Below are positions 14,901 through 29,980 of a DNA stretch of 64,000 nt, one piece after another. Each line of letters opens with the position of its first letter. Position 1 is the first letter of the stretch. The translations under genes and the position numbers were made by a program. Location: NCBI GenBank assembly GCA_963691655.1, contig CAVNUY010000089.1, forward strand, positions 726,126-790,125. Direction: 5' to 3'. The notes beneath the pieces are model-generated. The model was not told where the DNA came from and searched no databases. It saw only the letters and a program-made list of their open reading frames with translations. Origin of the DNA: Toxonevra muliebris. Taxonomy: Eukaryota > Arthropoda > Insecta > Diptera > Pallopteridae.

Positions 14901-17900
14901 TAAAATTCGCAATTAAAATTTGAAATTGAAATTCGAAATTTAAATTCGAAATTAAAATTCGAAATTAAAATTCGGAATTAAAATTCGGAATTAAAATTCG
15001 GAATTAAAATTTGGAATTAAAATTCGGAATTAAAATTCGGAATTAAAATTCGGAATTAAAATTCGGAATTAAAATTCGAAATTGAAATTCGGAATTAAAA
15101 TTCGAAATTAAAATTCGGAATTAAAATTCGGAATTAAAATTCGAAATTAAAATTCGAAATTAAAATTCGAAATTGAAATTCGAAATTGAAATTCGAAATT
15201 AAAATTCGGAATTAAAATTCGAAATTAAAATTCGAAATTAAAATTCGGAATTAAAATTCGAAATTAAAATTCGGAATTAAAATTCGAAATTGAAATTCGA
15301 AATTAAAATTCGAAATTGAAATTCGGAATTAAAATTCGGAATTAAAATTCGGAATTAAAATTCGGAATTAAAATTCGGAATTAAAATTTGGAATTAAAAT
15401 TCGGAATTAAAATTCGAAATTAAAATTCGGAATTAAAATTCGAAAATAAAATTCGAAATTGAAATTCGAAATTAAAATTCGAAATTAAAATTCGAAATTA
15501 AAATTCGAAATTAAAATTCGAAATTAAAATTCGAAATTAAAATTCGGAATTAAAATTCGAAATGAAAATTCGGAATAAAAATTCGAAATTAAAATTCGAA
15601 ATTAAAATTCGAAATTAAAATTCGGAATTAAAATTCGGAATTAAAATTCGGAATTAAAATTCGGAATTAAAATTTGGAATTAAAATTCGGAATTAAAATT
15701 CGGAATTAAAATTCGAAATTAAAAGTCGGAATTAAAATTCGAAATTAAAATTCGAAATTAAAATTCGAAATTAAAATTCGAAATTAAAATTCGAAATTAA
15801 AATTCGAAATTAAAATTCGGAATTAAAATTCGAAATTAAAATTCGGAATTAAAATTCGAAATTAAAATTCGGAATTAAAATTCGAAATCAAAATTCGGAA
15901 TTAAAATTCGAAATTAAAATTCGAAATTGAAATTCGAAATTAAAATTCGGAATTAAAATTCGGAATTAAAATTCGGAATTAAAATTCGGAATTAAAATTC
16001 GAAATTAAAATTCTAAATTAAAATTCGGAATTAAAATTCGAAAATAAAATTCGAAATTGAAATTCGAAATTAAAATTCGAAATTAAAATTCGAAATTAAA
16101 ATTCGAAATTAAAATTCGAAATTGAAATTCGAAATTAAAATTCGGAATTAAAATTCGGAATTAAAATTCGAAATTAAAATTCGGAATTAAAATTCGAAAT
16201 TGAAATTCGGAATTAAAATTCGAAATTAAAATTCGGAATTAAAATTCGGAACTAAAATTCGAAATTAAAATTCGAAATTAAAATTCGAAATTGAAATTCG
16301 AAATTAAAATTCGGAATTAAAATTCGGAATTAAAATTCGGAATTAAAATTCGAAATTAAAAGTCGGAATTAAAATTCGAAATTAAAAGTCGGAATTAAAA
16401 TTCGAAATTAAAATTCGGAATTAAAATTCGAAATTAAAATTCGGAACTAAAATTCGAAATTAAAATTCGGAATTAAAATTCGGAATTAAAATTTGGAATT
16501 AAAATTCGGAATTAAAATTCGAAATTAAAATTCGGAATTAAAATTCGAAATTAAAATTCGGAACTAAAATTCGAAATTAAAATTCGGAATTAAAATTCGA
16601 AATTGAAATTCGAAATTAAAATTCGAAATTAAAATTCGAAATTAAAATTCGAAATTAAAATTCGGAATTAAAATTCGAAATTAAAATTCGGAACTAAAAT
16701 TCGAAATTAAAATTCGGAATTAAAATTCGAAATTGAAATTCGAAATTATAATTCGAAATTAAAATTCGAAATTAAAATTCGAAATTAAAATTCGAAATTA
16801 AAATTCGAAATTAAAATTCGGAATTAAAATTCGAAATTAAAATTCGGAATTAAAATTCGAAATTAAAATTCGGAATTAAAATTCGAAATTAAAATTCGAA
16901 ATTGAAATTCGAAATTAAACTTCGGAATTAAAATTCGAAATTGAAATTCGAAATTAAAATTCGAAATTAAAATTCGGAATTAAAATTCGTAATTAAAATT
17001 CGTAATTAAAATTCGGAATTAAAATTCGGAATTAAAATTTGGAATTAAAATTCGGAATTAAAATTCGAAATTAAAAGTCGGAATTAAAATTCGAAATTAA
17101 AATTCGGAATTAAAATTCGAAATTAAAATTCGGAATTAAAATTCGAAATTAAAATTCGGAATTAAAATTCGAAATTAAAATTCGGAATTAAAATTCGAAA
17201 ATAAAATTCGAAATTGAAATTCGAAATTGAAATTCGAAATTAAAATTCGAAATTAAAATTCGAAATTAAAATTCGTAATTAAAATTCGTAATTAAAATTC
17301 GGAATTAAAATTCGGAATTAAAATTTGGAATTAAAATTCGGAATTAAAATTCGAAATTAAAAGTCGGAATTAAAATTCGAAATTAAAATTCGGAATTAAA
17401 ATTCGAAATTAAAATTCGGAACTAAAATTCGAAATTAAAATTCGGAATTAAAATTCGAAATTGAAATTCGAAATTGAAATTCGAAATTAAAATTCGAAAT
17501 TAAAATTCGAAATTAAAATTCGAAATTAAAATTCGAAATTAAAATTCGGAATTAAAATTCGAAATTAAAATTCGGAATTAAAATTCGAAATTAAAATTCG
17601 GAATTAAAATTCGAAATTAAAATTCGAAATAGAAATTCGAAATTAAAATTCGGAATTAAAATTCGGAATTAAAATTCGAAATTAAAATTCTAAATTAAAA
17701 TTCGGAATTAAAATTCGAAAATAAAATTCGAAATTGAAATTCGAAATTAAAATTCGAAATTAAAATTCGAAATTAAAATTCGAAATTGAAATTCGAAATT
17801 AAAATTCGGAATTAAAATTCGGAATTAAAATTCGGAATTAAAATTCGGAATTAAAATTCGGAATTAAAATTCGAAATTGAAATTCGGAATTAAAATTCGA

Positions 17901-19134
17901 AATTAAAATTCGGAATTAAAATTCGGAATTAAAATTCGAAATTAAAATTCGAAATTAAAATTCGAAATTGAAATTCGAAATTGAAATTCGAAATTAAAAT
18001 TCGGAATTAAAATTCGAAATTAAAATTCGAAATTAAAATTCGGAATTAAAATTCGAAAATAAAATTCGAAATTGAAATTCGAAATTAAAATTCGAAATTA
18101 AAAATCGGAATTAAAATTTGGAATTAAAATTCGGAATTAAAATTCGGAATTGAAATTCGAAATTAAAATTCGGAATTAAAATTCGAAATTAAAATTCGGA
18201 ATTAAAATTCGAAATTAAAATTCGGAACTAAAATTCGAAATTAAAATTCGGAATTAAAATTCGAAATTGAAATTCGAAATTAAAATTCGAAATTAAAATT
18301 CGAAATTAAAATTCGAAATTAAAATTCGAAATTAAAATTCGGAATTAAAATTCGGAATTAAAATTCGGAATTAAAATTCGGAATTAAAATTCGGAATTAA
18401 AATTCGGAATTAAAATTCGAAATTGAAATTCGAAATTAAAATTCGAAATTAAAATTCGAAATTAAAATTCGAAATTGAAATTCGAAATTAAAATTTGGAA
18501 TTAAAATTCGGAATTAAAATTCGGAATTAAAATTCGGAATTAAAATTCGGAATTAAAATTCGAAATTGAAATTCGGAATTAAAATTCGAAATTAAAATTC
18601 GGAATTAAAATTCGGAATTAAAATTCGAAATTAAAATTCGAAATTAAAATTCGAAATTGAAATTCGAAATTGAAATTCGAAATTAAAATTCGGAATAAAA
18701 ATTCGAAATTGAAATTCGAAATTGAAATTCGAAATTAAGATTCGAAATTAAAATTCGGAATTAAAATTAGGAATTAAAATTCGGAATTAAAATTCGGAAT
18801 TAAAATTCGAAATTAAAATTCGAAATTAAAATTAGGAATTAAAATTCGGAATTAAAATTCGGAATTAAAATTCGAAATTAAAATTCGGAATTAAAATTCG
18901 GAATTAAAATTCGGAATTAAAATTCGGAATTAAAATTCGGAATTAAAATTCGAAATTAAAATTCGAAATTAAAATTCCAAATTAAAATTCGAAATTAAAA
19001 TTCGAAATTAAAATTCGGAATTAAAATTCGAAATTAAAATTCGAAATTGAAATCAAAATTAAAATTCGAAATTAAAATTCGAAATTAAATTTCGGAATTA
19101 AAATTCGAAATTAAAATTCGAAATTAAAATTCGG

Positions 19135-19156
19135 AATTAACATTCGAATTTTAATT
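19135..19156. repeat. Imperfect 22-bp palindrome with an inverted monomer
   Basis: The left arm AATTAACATTC faces GAATTTTAATT, with one mismatch (C at 19141). Bases 19147-19159 form one complete minus-strand monomer (reverse complement CGAAATTAAAATT). The 13-bp phase is kept across the site. Identical in form to the sites at 32399, 33490 and 37755. Confidence 0.9.
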
Positions 19157-22100
19157 TCGGAATTAAAATTCGAAATTAAAATTCGAAATTGAAATTCGAA
19201 ATTAAAATTCGAAATTAAAATTCGGAATTAAAATTTGGAATTAAAATTCGGAATTAAAATTCGGAATTAAAATTCGAAATTAAAATTCGAAATTAAAATT
19301 CGAAATTAAAATTCGGAAATTAAAATTCGGAATTAAAATTCGGAATTAAAATTCGGAATTAAAATTCGAAATTAAAATTCGAAATTAAAATTCGAAATTA
19401 AAATTCGAAATTAAAATTCGAAATTGAAATTCGAAATTAAAATTCGAAATTAAAATTCGGAATTAAAATTCGAAATTAAAATTCGGAATTAAAATTCGAA
19501 ATTAAAATTCGGAATTAAAATTCGAAATTAAAATTCGAAATTAAAATTCGGAATTAAAATTCGGAATTAAAATTCGAAATTAAAATTCGGAATTAAAATT
19601 CGAAAATAAAATTCGAAATTGAAATTCGAAATTAAAATTCGAAATTAAAATTCTGAATTAAAATTCTGAATTAAAATTCGAAATTAAAATTCGGAATTAA
19701 AATTCGGAATTAAAATTCGAAATTAAAATTCGGAATTAAAATTCGAAATTAAAATTCGAAATTGAAATTCGAAATTAAAATTCGAAATTAAAATTCGGAA
19801 TTAAAATTTGGAATTAAAATTCGGAATTAAAATTCGGAATTAAAATTCGAAATTAAAATTCGGAATTAAAATTCGAAATTAAAATTCGAAATTGAAATTC
19901 GAAATTAAAATTCGAAATTAAAATTCGGAATTAAAATTCGAAATTAAAATTCGGAATTAAAATTCGAAATTAAAATTTGGAATTAAAATTCGGAATTAAA
20001 ATTCGAAATTGAAATTCGAAATTAAACTTCGAAATTAAAATTCGGAATTAAAATTCGAAATTGAAATTCGAAATTAAAATTCGAAATTGAAATTCGAAAT
20101 TAAAATTCGAAATTAAAATTCGAAATTAAAATTCGAAATTAAAATTCGGAATTAAAATTCGAAATTAAAATTCGAAATTGAAATTCGAAATTGAAATTCG
20201 AAATTAAAATTCGAAATTAAAATTCGAAATTAAAATTCGAAATTAAAATTCGAAATTAAAATTCGAAATTAAAATTCGAAATTAAAATTCGAAATTAAAA
20301 TTCGAAATTAAAATTCGAAATTAAAATTCGAAATTGAAATTCGAAATTAAAATTCGAAATTAAAATTCGGAATTAAAATTCGAAATTGAAATTCGAAATT
20401 AAAATTCGGAATAAAAATTCGAAATTAAAATTCGAAATTGAAATTCGAAATTAAAATTCGAAATTAAAATTCGAAATTAAAATTCGAAATTAAAATTCGG
20501 AATTAAAATTCGAAATTAAAATTCGAAATTGAAATTCGAAATTGAAATTCGAAATTAAAATTCGAAATTAAAATTCGAAATTAAAATTCGGAATTAAAAT
20601 TCGGAATTAAAATTCGGAATTAAAATTCGGAATTAAAATTCGAAATTAAAATTCGAAATTAAAATTCGGAATTAAAATTCGAAAATAAAATTCGAAATTG
20701 AAATTCGAAATTAAAATTCGAAATTAAAATTCGAAATTAAAATTTGGAATTAAAATTCGGAATTAAAATTCGGAATTAAAATTCGAAATTAAAATTCGGA
20801 ATTAAAATTCGAAATTAAAATTCGAAATTGAAATTCGAAATTAAAATTCGAAATTAAAATTCGGAATTAAAATTCGAAATTAAAATTCGGAATTAAAATT
20901 CGAAATTAAAATTCGGAATTAAAATTCGGAATTAAAATTCGAAATTGAAATTCGGAATTAAAATTCGAAATTGAAATTCGAAATTAAAATTCGAAATTAA
21001 AATTCGGAATTAAAATTCGGAATTAAATTTCGGAATTAAAATTCGAAATTAAAATTCGGAATTAAAATTCGAAATTAAAATTCGAAATTAAAAATCGAAA
21101 ATAAAATTCGAAATTGAAATTTGAAATTGAAATTCGGAACTAAAATTCGGAATTAAAATTCGGAATTAAAATTCGAAATTGAAATTCGAAATTAAAATTC
21201 GAAATTTAAATTCGAAATTAAAATTCGAAATTGAAATTCGAAATTGAAATTCGAAATTAAAATTCGAAATTAAAATTCGGAATTAAAATTCGGAATTAAA
21301 ATTCGGAATTAAAATTCGGAATTAAAATTCGGAATTGAAATTCGAAATTGAAATTCGAAATTAAAATTCGAAATTAAAATTCGGAATTAAAATTCGGAAT
21401 TAAAATTCGGAATTAAAATTCGGAATTAAAATTCGGAATTAAAATTCGAAATTGAAATTCGAAATTAAAATTCGGAATTAAAATTCGAAATTAAAATTCG
21501 AAATTAAAATTCGGAATTAAAATTCGAAATTAAAATTCGGAATTAAAATTCGAAATTAAAATTCGAAATTAAAATTCGGAATTAAAATTCGAAATTAAAA
21601 TTCGGAATTAAAATTCGAAATTAAAATTCGAAATTAAAATTCGGAATTAAAATTCGAAATTAAAATTCGGAATTAAAATTCGAAATTGAAATTCGAAATT
21701 AAGATTCGAAATTAAAATTCGGAATTAAAATTAGGAATTAAAATTCGGAATTAAAATTCGGAATTAAAATTCGGAATTAAAATTCGAAATTAAAATTCGG
21801 AATTAAAATTCGAAATTAAAATTCGAAATTAAAATTCGGAATTAAAATTCGAAATTAAAATTCGGAATTAAAATTCGAAATTGAAATTCGAAATTAAGAT
21901 TCGAAATTAAAATTCGGAATTAAAATTAGGAATTAAAATTCGGAATTAAAATTCGGAATTAAAATTCGGAATTAAAATTCGAAATTAAAATTCGAAATTG
22001 AAATTCGAAATTAAAATTCGGAATTAAAATTCGAAATTAAAATTCGAAATTAAAATTCGAAATTAAAATTCGGAATTAAAATTCGAAATTGAAATTCGAA

Positions 22101-25100
22101 ATTAAGATTCGAAATTAAAATTCGGAATTAAAATTAGGAATTAAAATTCGAAATTTAAATTCGAAATTAAAATTCGAAATTGAAATTCGGAATTAAAATT
22201 CGGAATTAAAATTCGAAATTAAAATTCGAAATTAAAATTCGGAATTAAAATTCGAAATTGAAATTCGAAATTAAGACTCGAAATTAAAATTCGGAGTTAA
22301 AATTCGGAATTAAAATTCGAAATTAAAATTCGGAATTAAAATTCGGAATTAAAATTCGGAATTAAAATTCGGAATTAAAATTCGGAATTAAAATTCGAAA
22401 TTGAAATTCGAAATTAAAATTCGGAATTAAAATTCGAAATTAAAATTCGAAATTAAAATTCGGAATTAAAATTCGAAATTAAAATTCGGAATTAAAATTC
22501 GAAATTAAAATTCGAAATTAAAATTCGGAATTAAAATTCGAAATTAAAATTCGGAATTAAAATTCGAAATTGAAATTCGAAATTAAGATTCGAAATTAAA
22601 ATTCGGAATTAAAATTAGGAATTAAAATTCGGAATTAAAATTCGGAATTAAAATTCGGAATTAAAATTCGAAATTAAAATTCGAAATTGAAATTCGAAAT
22701 TAAAATTCGGAATTAAAATTCGAAATTAAAATTCGAAATTAAAATTCGAAATTAAAATTCGAAATTAAAAATCGAAATTAAAATTCGAAATGGAAATTCG
22801 AAATTGAAATTCGAAATTAAAATTCGAAATTAAAATTAGGAATTAAAATTCGGAATTAAAATTCGGAATTAAAATTCGAAATTAAAATTCGGAATTAAAA
22901 TTCGGAATTAAAATTCGGAAATTAAAATTCGGAATTAAAATTCGGAATTAAAATTCGGAATTAAAATTCGGAATTAAAATTCGGAATTAAAATTCGAAAT
23001 TGAGATTCGAAAATAAAATTCGAAATTAAAATTCGAAATTAAAATTCGGAATTAAAATTCGAAATTAAAATTCGAAATTAAAATTCGAAATTAAAATTCG
23101 GAATTAAAATTCGAAATTAAAATTCGGAATTAAAATTCGGAATTAAAATTCGAAATTGAAGTTCGAAATTAAAATTCGGAATTAAAATTAGAAATTAAAA
23201 TTCGAAATTAAAATTCGAAATTGAAATTCGGAATTAAAATTCGAAATTAAAATTCGAAATTGAAATTCGAAATTAAAATTCGAAATTTAACTTCGAAATT
23301 AAAATCCGAAATTGAAATTCGAAATTAAAATTCGAAATTAAAATTCGGAATTAAAATTCGGAATTAAAATTCGGAATTAAAATTCGAAATTAAAATTCGA
23401 AATTAAAATTCGAAATTGAAATTCGAAATTAATATTCGAAAATAAAATTCGAAATTAAAATTCGAAATTAAAATTCGAAATTAAAATTCGAAATTAAAAT
23501 TCGAAATTAAAATCCGAAATTGAAATTCGAAATTAAAATTCGAAATTAAAATTCGGAATTAAAATTCGAAATTAAAATTCGGAATTAAAATTCGAAATTA
23601 AAATTCGGAATTAAAATTCGAAATTAAAATTCGAAATTGAAATTCGAAATCAAAATTCGGAATTAAAATTCGGAATTAAAATTCGGAATTAAAATTCGGA
23701 ATTAAAATTCGGAATTAAAATTCGAAATTAAAATTCGGAATTAAAATTCGAAAATAAAATTCGAAATTGAAATTCGAAATTAAAATTCGAAATTAAAATT
23801 CTGAATTAAAATTTGGAATTAAAATTCGGAATTAAAATTCGGAATTAAAATTCGAAATTAAAATTCGGAATTAAAATTCGAAATTAAAATTCGAAATTGA
23901 AATTCGAAATTAAAATTCGAAATTAAAATTCGGAATTAAAATTTGGAATTAAAATTCGGAATTAAAATTCGGACATAAAATTCGAAATTAAAATTCGGAA
24001 TTAAAATTCGAAATTAAAATTCGAAATTAAAATTCGGAATTAAAATTCGAAATTAAAATTCGGAATTAAAATTCGAAATTAAAATTCGGAATTAAAATTC
24101 GAAATTGAAATTCGGAATTAAAATTCGAAATTAAAAATCGAAATTAAAATTCGAAATTGAAATTCGAAATTGAAATTCGAAATTAAAATTCGAAATTAAA
24201 ATTCGAAATTAAAATTCGAAATTGAAATTCGAAATTAAAATTCGAAATTATAATTCGGAATTAAAATTCGGAATTAAAATTCGAAATTAAAATTCGGAAT
24301 TAAAATTCGGAATTAAAATTCGAAATTAAAATTCGAAATTAAAATTCGAAATTAAAATTCGAAATTAAAATTCGAAATTAAAATTCGAAATTAAAATTCG
24401 AAATTAAAATTCGAAATTGAAATTCGAAATTGAAATTCGAAATTAAAATTCGAAATTAAAATTCGAAATTAAAATTCGAAATTGAAATTCGAAATTAAAA
24501 TTCGAAATTAAAATTCGGAACTAAAATTCGAAATTAAAATTCGGAATTAAAATTCGAAATTAAAATTCAAAATTAAAATTCGAAATTGAAATTCGAAATT
24601 GAAATTCGAAATTAAAATTCGGAATTAAAATTCGAAATTAAAATTCGAAATTAAAATTCGGAATTAAAATTCGAAATTAAAATTCGGAATTAAAATTCGA
24701 AATTAAAATTCGAAATTGAAATTCGAAATTAAAATTCGGAATTAAAATTCGGAATTAAAATTCGAAATTAAAATTCGAAATTAAAATTCGAAATTAAAAT
24801 TCGGAATTAAAATTCGAAAATAAAATTCGAAATTGAAATTCGAAATTAAAATTCGAAATTAAAATTCGAAATTAAAATTCGAAATTGAAATTCGAAATTA
24901 AAATTCGGAATTAAAATTCGGAATTAAAATTCGGAATTAAAATTCGGAATTAAAATTCGGAATTAAAATTCGGAATTAAAATTCGAAATTAAAATTCGGA
25001 ATTAAAATTCAAAAATAAAATTCGAAATTGAAATTCGAAATTTAAATTCGAAATTAAAATTCGAAATTAAAATTCGGAATTAAAATTCGGAATTAAAATT

Positions 25101-26239
25101 CGAAATTGAAATTCGAAATTAAAATTCGAAATTGAAATTCGAAATTAAAATTCGAAATTAAAATTCGAAATTAAAATTCGAAATTAAAATTCGGAATTAA
25201 AATTCGAAATTAAAATTCGAAATTGAAATTCGAAATTGAAATTCGAAATTAAAATTCGAAATTAAAATTCGAAATTAAAATTCGAAATTAAAATTCGAAA
25301 TTAAAATTCGAAATTAAAATTCGAAATTGAAATTCGAAATTAAAATTCGAAATTAAAATTCGAAATTAAAATTCGAAATTGAAATTCGAAATTAAAATTC
25401 GGAATTAAAATTCGAAATTAAAATTCGAAATTGAAATTCGAAATTAAAATTCGAAATTAAAATTCGAAATTAAAATTCGAAATTAAAATTCGGAATTAAA
25501 ATTCGAAATTAAAATTCGAAATTGAAATTCGAAATTGAAATTCGAAATTAAAATTCGAAATTAAAATTCGAAATTAAAATTCGGAATTAAAATTCGGAAT
25601 TAAAATTCGGAATTATAATTCGAAATTAAAATTCGAAATTAAAATTCGAAATTGAAATTCGGAATTAAAATTCGAAATTAAAATTCGAAATTAAAATTCG
25701 AAATTAAAATTCGAAATTAAAATTCGAAATTAAAATTCGAAATTAAAATTCGGAATTAAAATTCGGAATTAAAATTCGAAATTAAAATTCGGAATTAAAA
25801 TTCGAAATTGAAATTCGAAATTAAAATTCGGAATTAAAATTCGAAATTAAAATTCGAAATTAAAATTCGGAATTAAAATTCGAAATTAAAATTCGGAATT
25901 AAAATTCGAAATTAAAATTCGAAATTAAAATTCGCAATTAAAATTCGAAATTAAAATTCGGAATTAAAATTCGAAATTGAAATTCGAAATTGAAATTCGA
26001 AATTAAGATTCGAAATTGAAATTCGAAATTAAAATTCGAAATTAAAATTCGGAATTAAAATTTGGAATTAAAATTCGGAATTAAAATTCGGAATTAAAAT
26101 TCGGAATTAAAATTCGAAATTAAAATTCGAAATTGAAATTCGAAATTAAAATTCGAAATTAAAATTCGGAATTAAAATTCGAAATTAAAATTCGGAATTA
26201 AAATTCGAAATTAAAATTCGGAACTAAAATTCGGAATTA

Positions 26240-27700
26240 AAATTCGAAATTGAAATTCGGAATTAAAATTCGAAATTAAAATTCGAAATTAAAAATCGAA
26301 AATAAAATTCGAAATTGAAATTTGAAATTGAAATTCGAAATTAAAATTCGAAATTAAAATTCGAAATTAAAATTCGAAATTGAAATTCGAAATTAAAATT
26401 CGAAATTAAAATTCGGAACTAAAATTCGGAATTAAAATTCGGAATTAAAATTCGAAATTGAAATTCGAAATTAAAATTCGAAATTAAAATTCGAAATTAA
26501 AATTCGAAATTAAAATTCGAAATTAAAATTCGAAATTAAAATTCGAAATTAAAATTCGAAATTAAAATTCGGAATTAAAATTCGGAATTAAAATTCGAAA
26601 TTAAAATTCGGAATTAAAATTCGAAATTGAAATTCGAAATTAAAATTCGGAATTAAAATTCGAAATTAAAATTCGAAATTAAAATTCGGAATTAAAATTC
26701 GAAATTAAAATTCGGAATTAAAATTCGAAATTAAAATTCGAAATTAAAATTCGAAATTAAAATTCGAAATTAAAATTCGGAATTAAAATTCGAAATTGAA
26801 ATTCGAAATTGAAATTCGAAATTAAGATTCGAAACTAAAATTCGGAATTAAAATTAGGAATTAAAATTCGGAATTAAAATTCGAAATTAAAATTCGAAAT
26901 TGAAATTCGAAATTAAAATTCGAAATTAAAATTCGGAATTAAAATTCGAAATTAAAATTCGAAATTAAAATTCGGAATTAAAATTCGAAATTGAAATTCG
27001 AAATTAAAATTCGGAATTAAAATTCGAAATTAAAATTCGAAATTAAAATTCGGAATTAAAATTCGAAATTAAAATTCGGAATTAAAATTCGAAATTAAAA
27101 TTCGAAATTAAAAATCGAAAATAAAATTCGAAATTGAAATTTGAAATTGAAATTCGAAATTAAAATTCGAAATTAAAATTCGAAATTAAAATTCGAAATT
27201 GAAATTCGAAATTAAAATTCGAAATTAAAATTCGGAACTAAAATTCGGAATTAAAATTCGGAATTAAAATTCGAAATTGAAATTCGAAATTAAAATTCGA
27301 AATTAAAATTCGAAATTAAAATTCGAAATTAAAATTCGAAATTAAAATTCGAAATTAAAATTCGAAATTAAAATTCGAAATTAAAATTCGGAATTAAAAT
27401 TCGGAATTAAAATTCGAAATTAAAATTCGGAATTAAAATTCGAAATTGAAATTCGAAATTAAAATTCGGAATTAAAATTCGAAATTAAAATTCGAAATTA
27501 AAATTCGGAATTAAAATTCGAAATTAAAATTCGGAATTAAAATTCGAAATTAAAATTCGAAATTAAAATTCGAAATTAAAATTCGAAATTAAACTTCGGA
27601 ATTAAAATTCGAAATTGAAATTCGAAATTGAAATTCGAAATTAAGATTCGAAACTAAAATTCGGAATTAAAATTAGGAATTAAAATTCGGAATTAAAATT
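26240..27700. repeat. 819-bp tandem duplication
   Basis: Marker runs recur 819 bp apart, exactly 63 monomers: the AAAAATCGAAAATAAAA run at 26291 and 27110, followed in both by a TTTGAAATTG monomer, and the combined TTAAGATTCGAAACT marker at 26821 and 27640. The two units diverge after about 26885 and 27700. In copy B2 only one such block is seen (46825 and 47381), so the duplication is younger than the B1/B2 split or was lost from B2. Confidence 0.82.
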
Positions 27701-28749
27701 CGGAATTAAAATTCGAAATTAAAATTCGGAATTAAAATTCGGAATTAAAATTCGGAATTAAAATTCGAAATTAAAATTCGGAATTAAAATTCGAAATTAA
27801 AATTCGAAATTGAAATTCGAAATTAAAATTCGAAATTAAAATTCGGAATTAAAATTCGAAATTAAAATTCGAAATTAAAATTCGAAATTAAAATTCGAAA
27901 TTAAAAATCGAAATTAAAATTCGAAATTGAAATTCGAAATTGAAATTCGAAATGAAAATTCGAAATTAAAATTAGGAATTAAAATTCGGAATTAAAATTC
28001 GGAATTAAAATTCGAAATTAAAATTCGGAATTAAAATTCGGAATTAAAATTCGGAAATTAAAATTCGGAATTAAAATTCGGAATTAAAATTCGGAATTAA
28101 AATTCGGAATTAAAATTCGAAATTGAGATTCGAAATTAAAATTCGAAATTAAAATTCGAAATTAAAATTCGGAATTAAAATTCGAAATTAAAATTCGAAA
28201 TTAAAATTCGAAATTAAAATTCGAAATTGAAATTCGAAATTAAAATTCGGAATTAAAATTCGGAATTAAAATTCGAAATTGAAATTCGAAATTAAAATTC
28301 GGAATTAAAATTCGGAATTAAAATTCGGAATTAAAATTCGGAATTAAAATTCGGAATTAAAATTCGAAATTAAATTTCGGAATTAAAATTCGAAATTAAA
28401 ATTCGAAATTGAAATTCGAAATTGAAATTCGAAATTAAAATTCGAAATTAAATTTCGGAATTAAAATTCGAAATTAAAATTCGAAATTAAAATTCGAAAT
28501 TGAAATTCGAAATTAAAATTCGAAATTAAAATTCGGAATTAAAATTCGAAATTGAAATTCGAAATTAAAATTCGGAATTAAAATTCGAAATTAAAATTCG
28601 GAATTAAAATTCGAAATTAAAATTCGAAACTAAAATTCAAAATTAAAATTCGAAATTAAAATTCGAAATTGAAATTCGAAATTAAAATTCGGAATTAAAA
28701 TTCGGAATTAAAATTCGGAATTAAAATTCGAAATTAAAATTCGAAATTG

Positions 28750-29980
28750 AAATTCGAAATTAAAATTCGAAATTAAAATTCTAAATTAAAATTGGGAATT
28801 AAAATTCGAAATTAAAATTCGAAATTAAAATTCGGAATTAAAATTCGGAATTAAAATTCGGAATTAAAATTCGAAATTAAAATTCGAAATTGAAATTCGA
28901 AATTAAAATTCGGAACTAAAATTCGAAATTAAAATTCGGAATTAAAATTCGAAATTGAAATTCGAAATTAAAATGCGAAATTGAAATTCGAAATTAAAAT
29001 TCGGAATTAAAATTCGAAGTTAAAATTCGAAATTGAAATTCGAAATTAAAATTCGAAATTAAAATTCGGAATTAAAATTCGAAATTAAAATTCGAAATTA
29101 AAATTCGGAACTAAAATTCGAAATTAAAATTCGGAATTAAAATTCGAAATTGAAATTCGAAATTAAAATTCGAAATTGAAATTCGAAATTAAAATTCGGA
29201 ATTAAAATTCGAAATTAAAATTCGAAATTGAAATTCGAAATTAAAATTCGAAATTAAAATTCGGAACTAAAATTCGAAATTAAAATTCGGAATTAAAATT
29301 CGAAATTAAAATTCGAAATTAAAATTCGAAATAGAAATTCGAAATTGAAATTCGAAATTAAAATTCGAAATTAAAATTCGAAATTGAAATTCGAAATTAA
29401 AATTCGAAATTGAAATTCGAAATTAAAATTCGAAATTAAAATTCGGAACTAAAATTCGAAATTAAAATTCGAAATTAAAATTCGAAATTAAAATTCTAAA
29501 TTAAAATTGGGAATTAAAATTCGAAATTAAAATTCGAAATTAAAATTCGGAATTAAAATTCGGAATTAAAATTCGGAATTAAAATTCGAAATTAAAATTC
29601 GAAATTGAAATTCGAAATTAAAATTCGGAACTAAAATTCGAAATTAAAATTCGGAATTAAAATTCGAAATTGAAATTCGAAATTAAAATGCGAAATTGAA
29701 ATTCGAAATTAAAATTCGGAATTAAAATTCGAAGTTAAAATTCGAAATTGAAATTCGAAATTAAAATTCGAAATTAAAATTCGGAATTAAAATTCGAAAT
29801 TAAAATTCGAAATTAAAATTCGGAACTAAAATTCGAAATTAAAATTCGGAATTAAAATTCGAAATTGAAATTCGAAATTAAAATTCGAAATTGAAATTCG
29901 AAATTAAAATTCGGAATTAAAATTCGAAATTAAAATTCGAAATTGAAATTCGAAATTAAAATTCGAAATTAAAATTCGGA
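28750..29980. repeat. 715-bp tandem duplication
   Basis: Four rare markers recur at exactly 715 bp (55 monomers): TTCTAAATT followed by ATTGGG (28791/29506), TGCG (28974/29689), GAAGTT (29016/29731) and CGGAACT (29106/29821). No phase slip is visible between the units. B2 shows a single TGCG block (48949), so this is another lineage-specific expansion within B1. Confidence 0.85.

Larger units (their letters stand above)
11414..23582. repeat. Higher-order repeat copy A2
   Basis: Second tandem copy of the A unit. Its markers align with A1 at offsets that rise in steps: 11413 (to about 12.2 kb), 11608 (CGCAATT at 14909, GAAATG at 15559, TTCT at 16011), 11751 (AAAAGTCG at 16362, CGTAATT at 16989), 11752 (TTCCAAATT at 18977, after a 1-bp deletion in A1 near 7076), 11765 and 11778 (AAAAATCG at 21090). 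The steps mean net gains of 195, 143, 13 and 13 bp, that is 15, 11, 1 and 1 monomers. Near the right edge the offset reaches 12078 (TTAATATT at 23430 against 11352). Similarity stops at 23582, where A1 has GGAATAAATATT and A2 an ordinary monomer. From there the order resembles the 7.8-kb part of A1. Confidence 0.85.
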
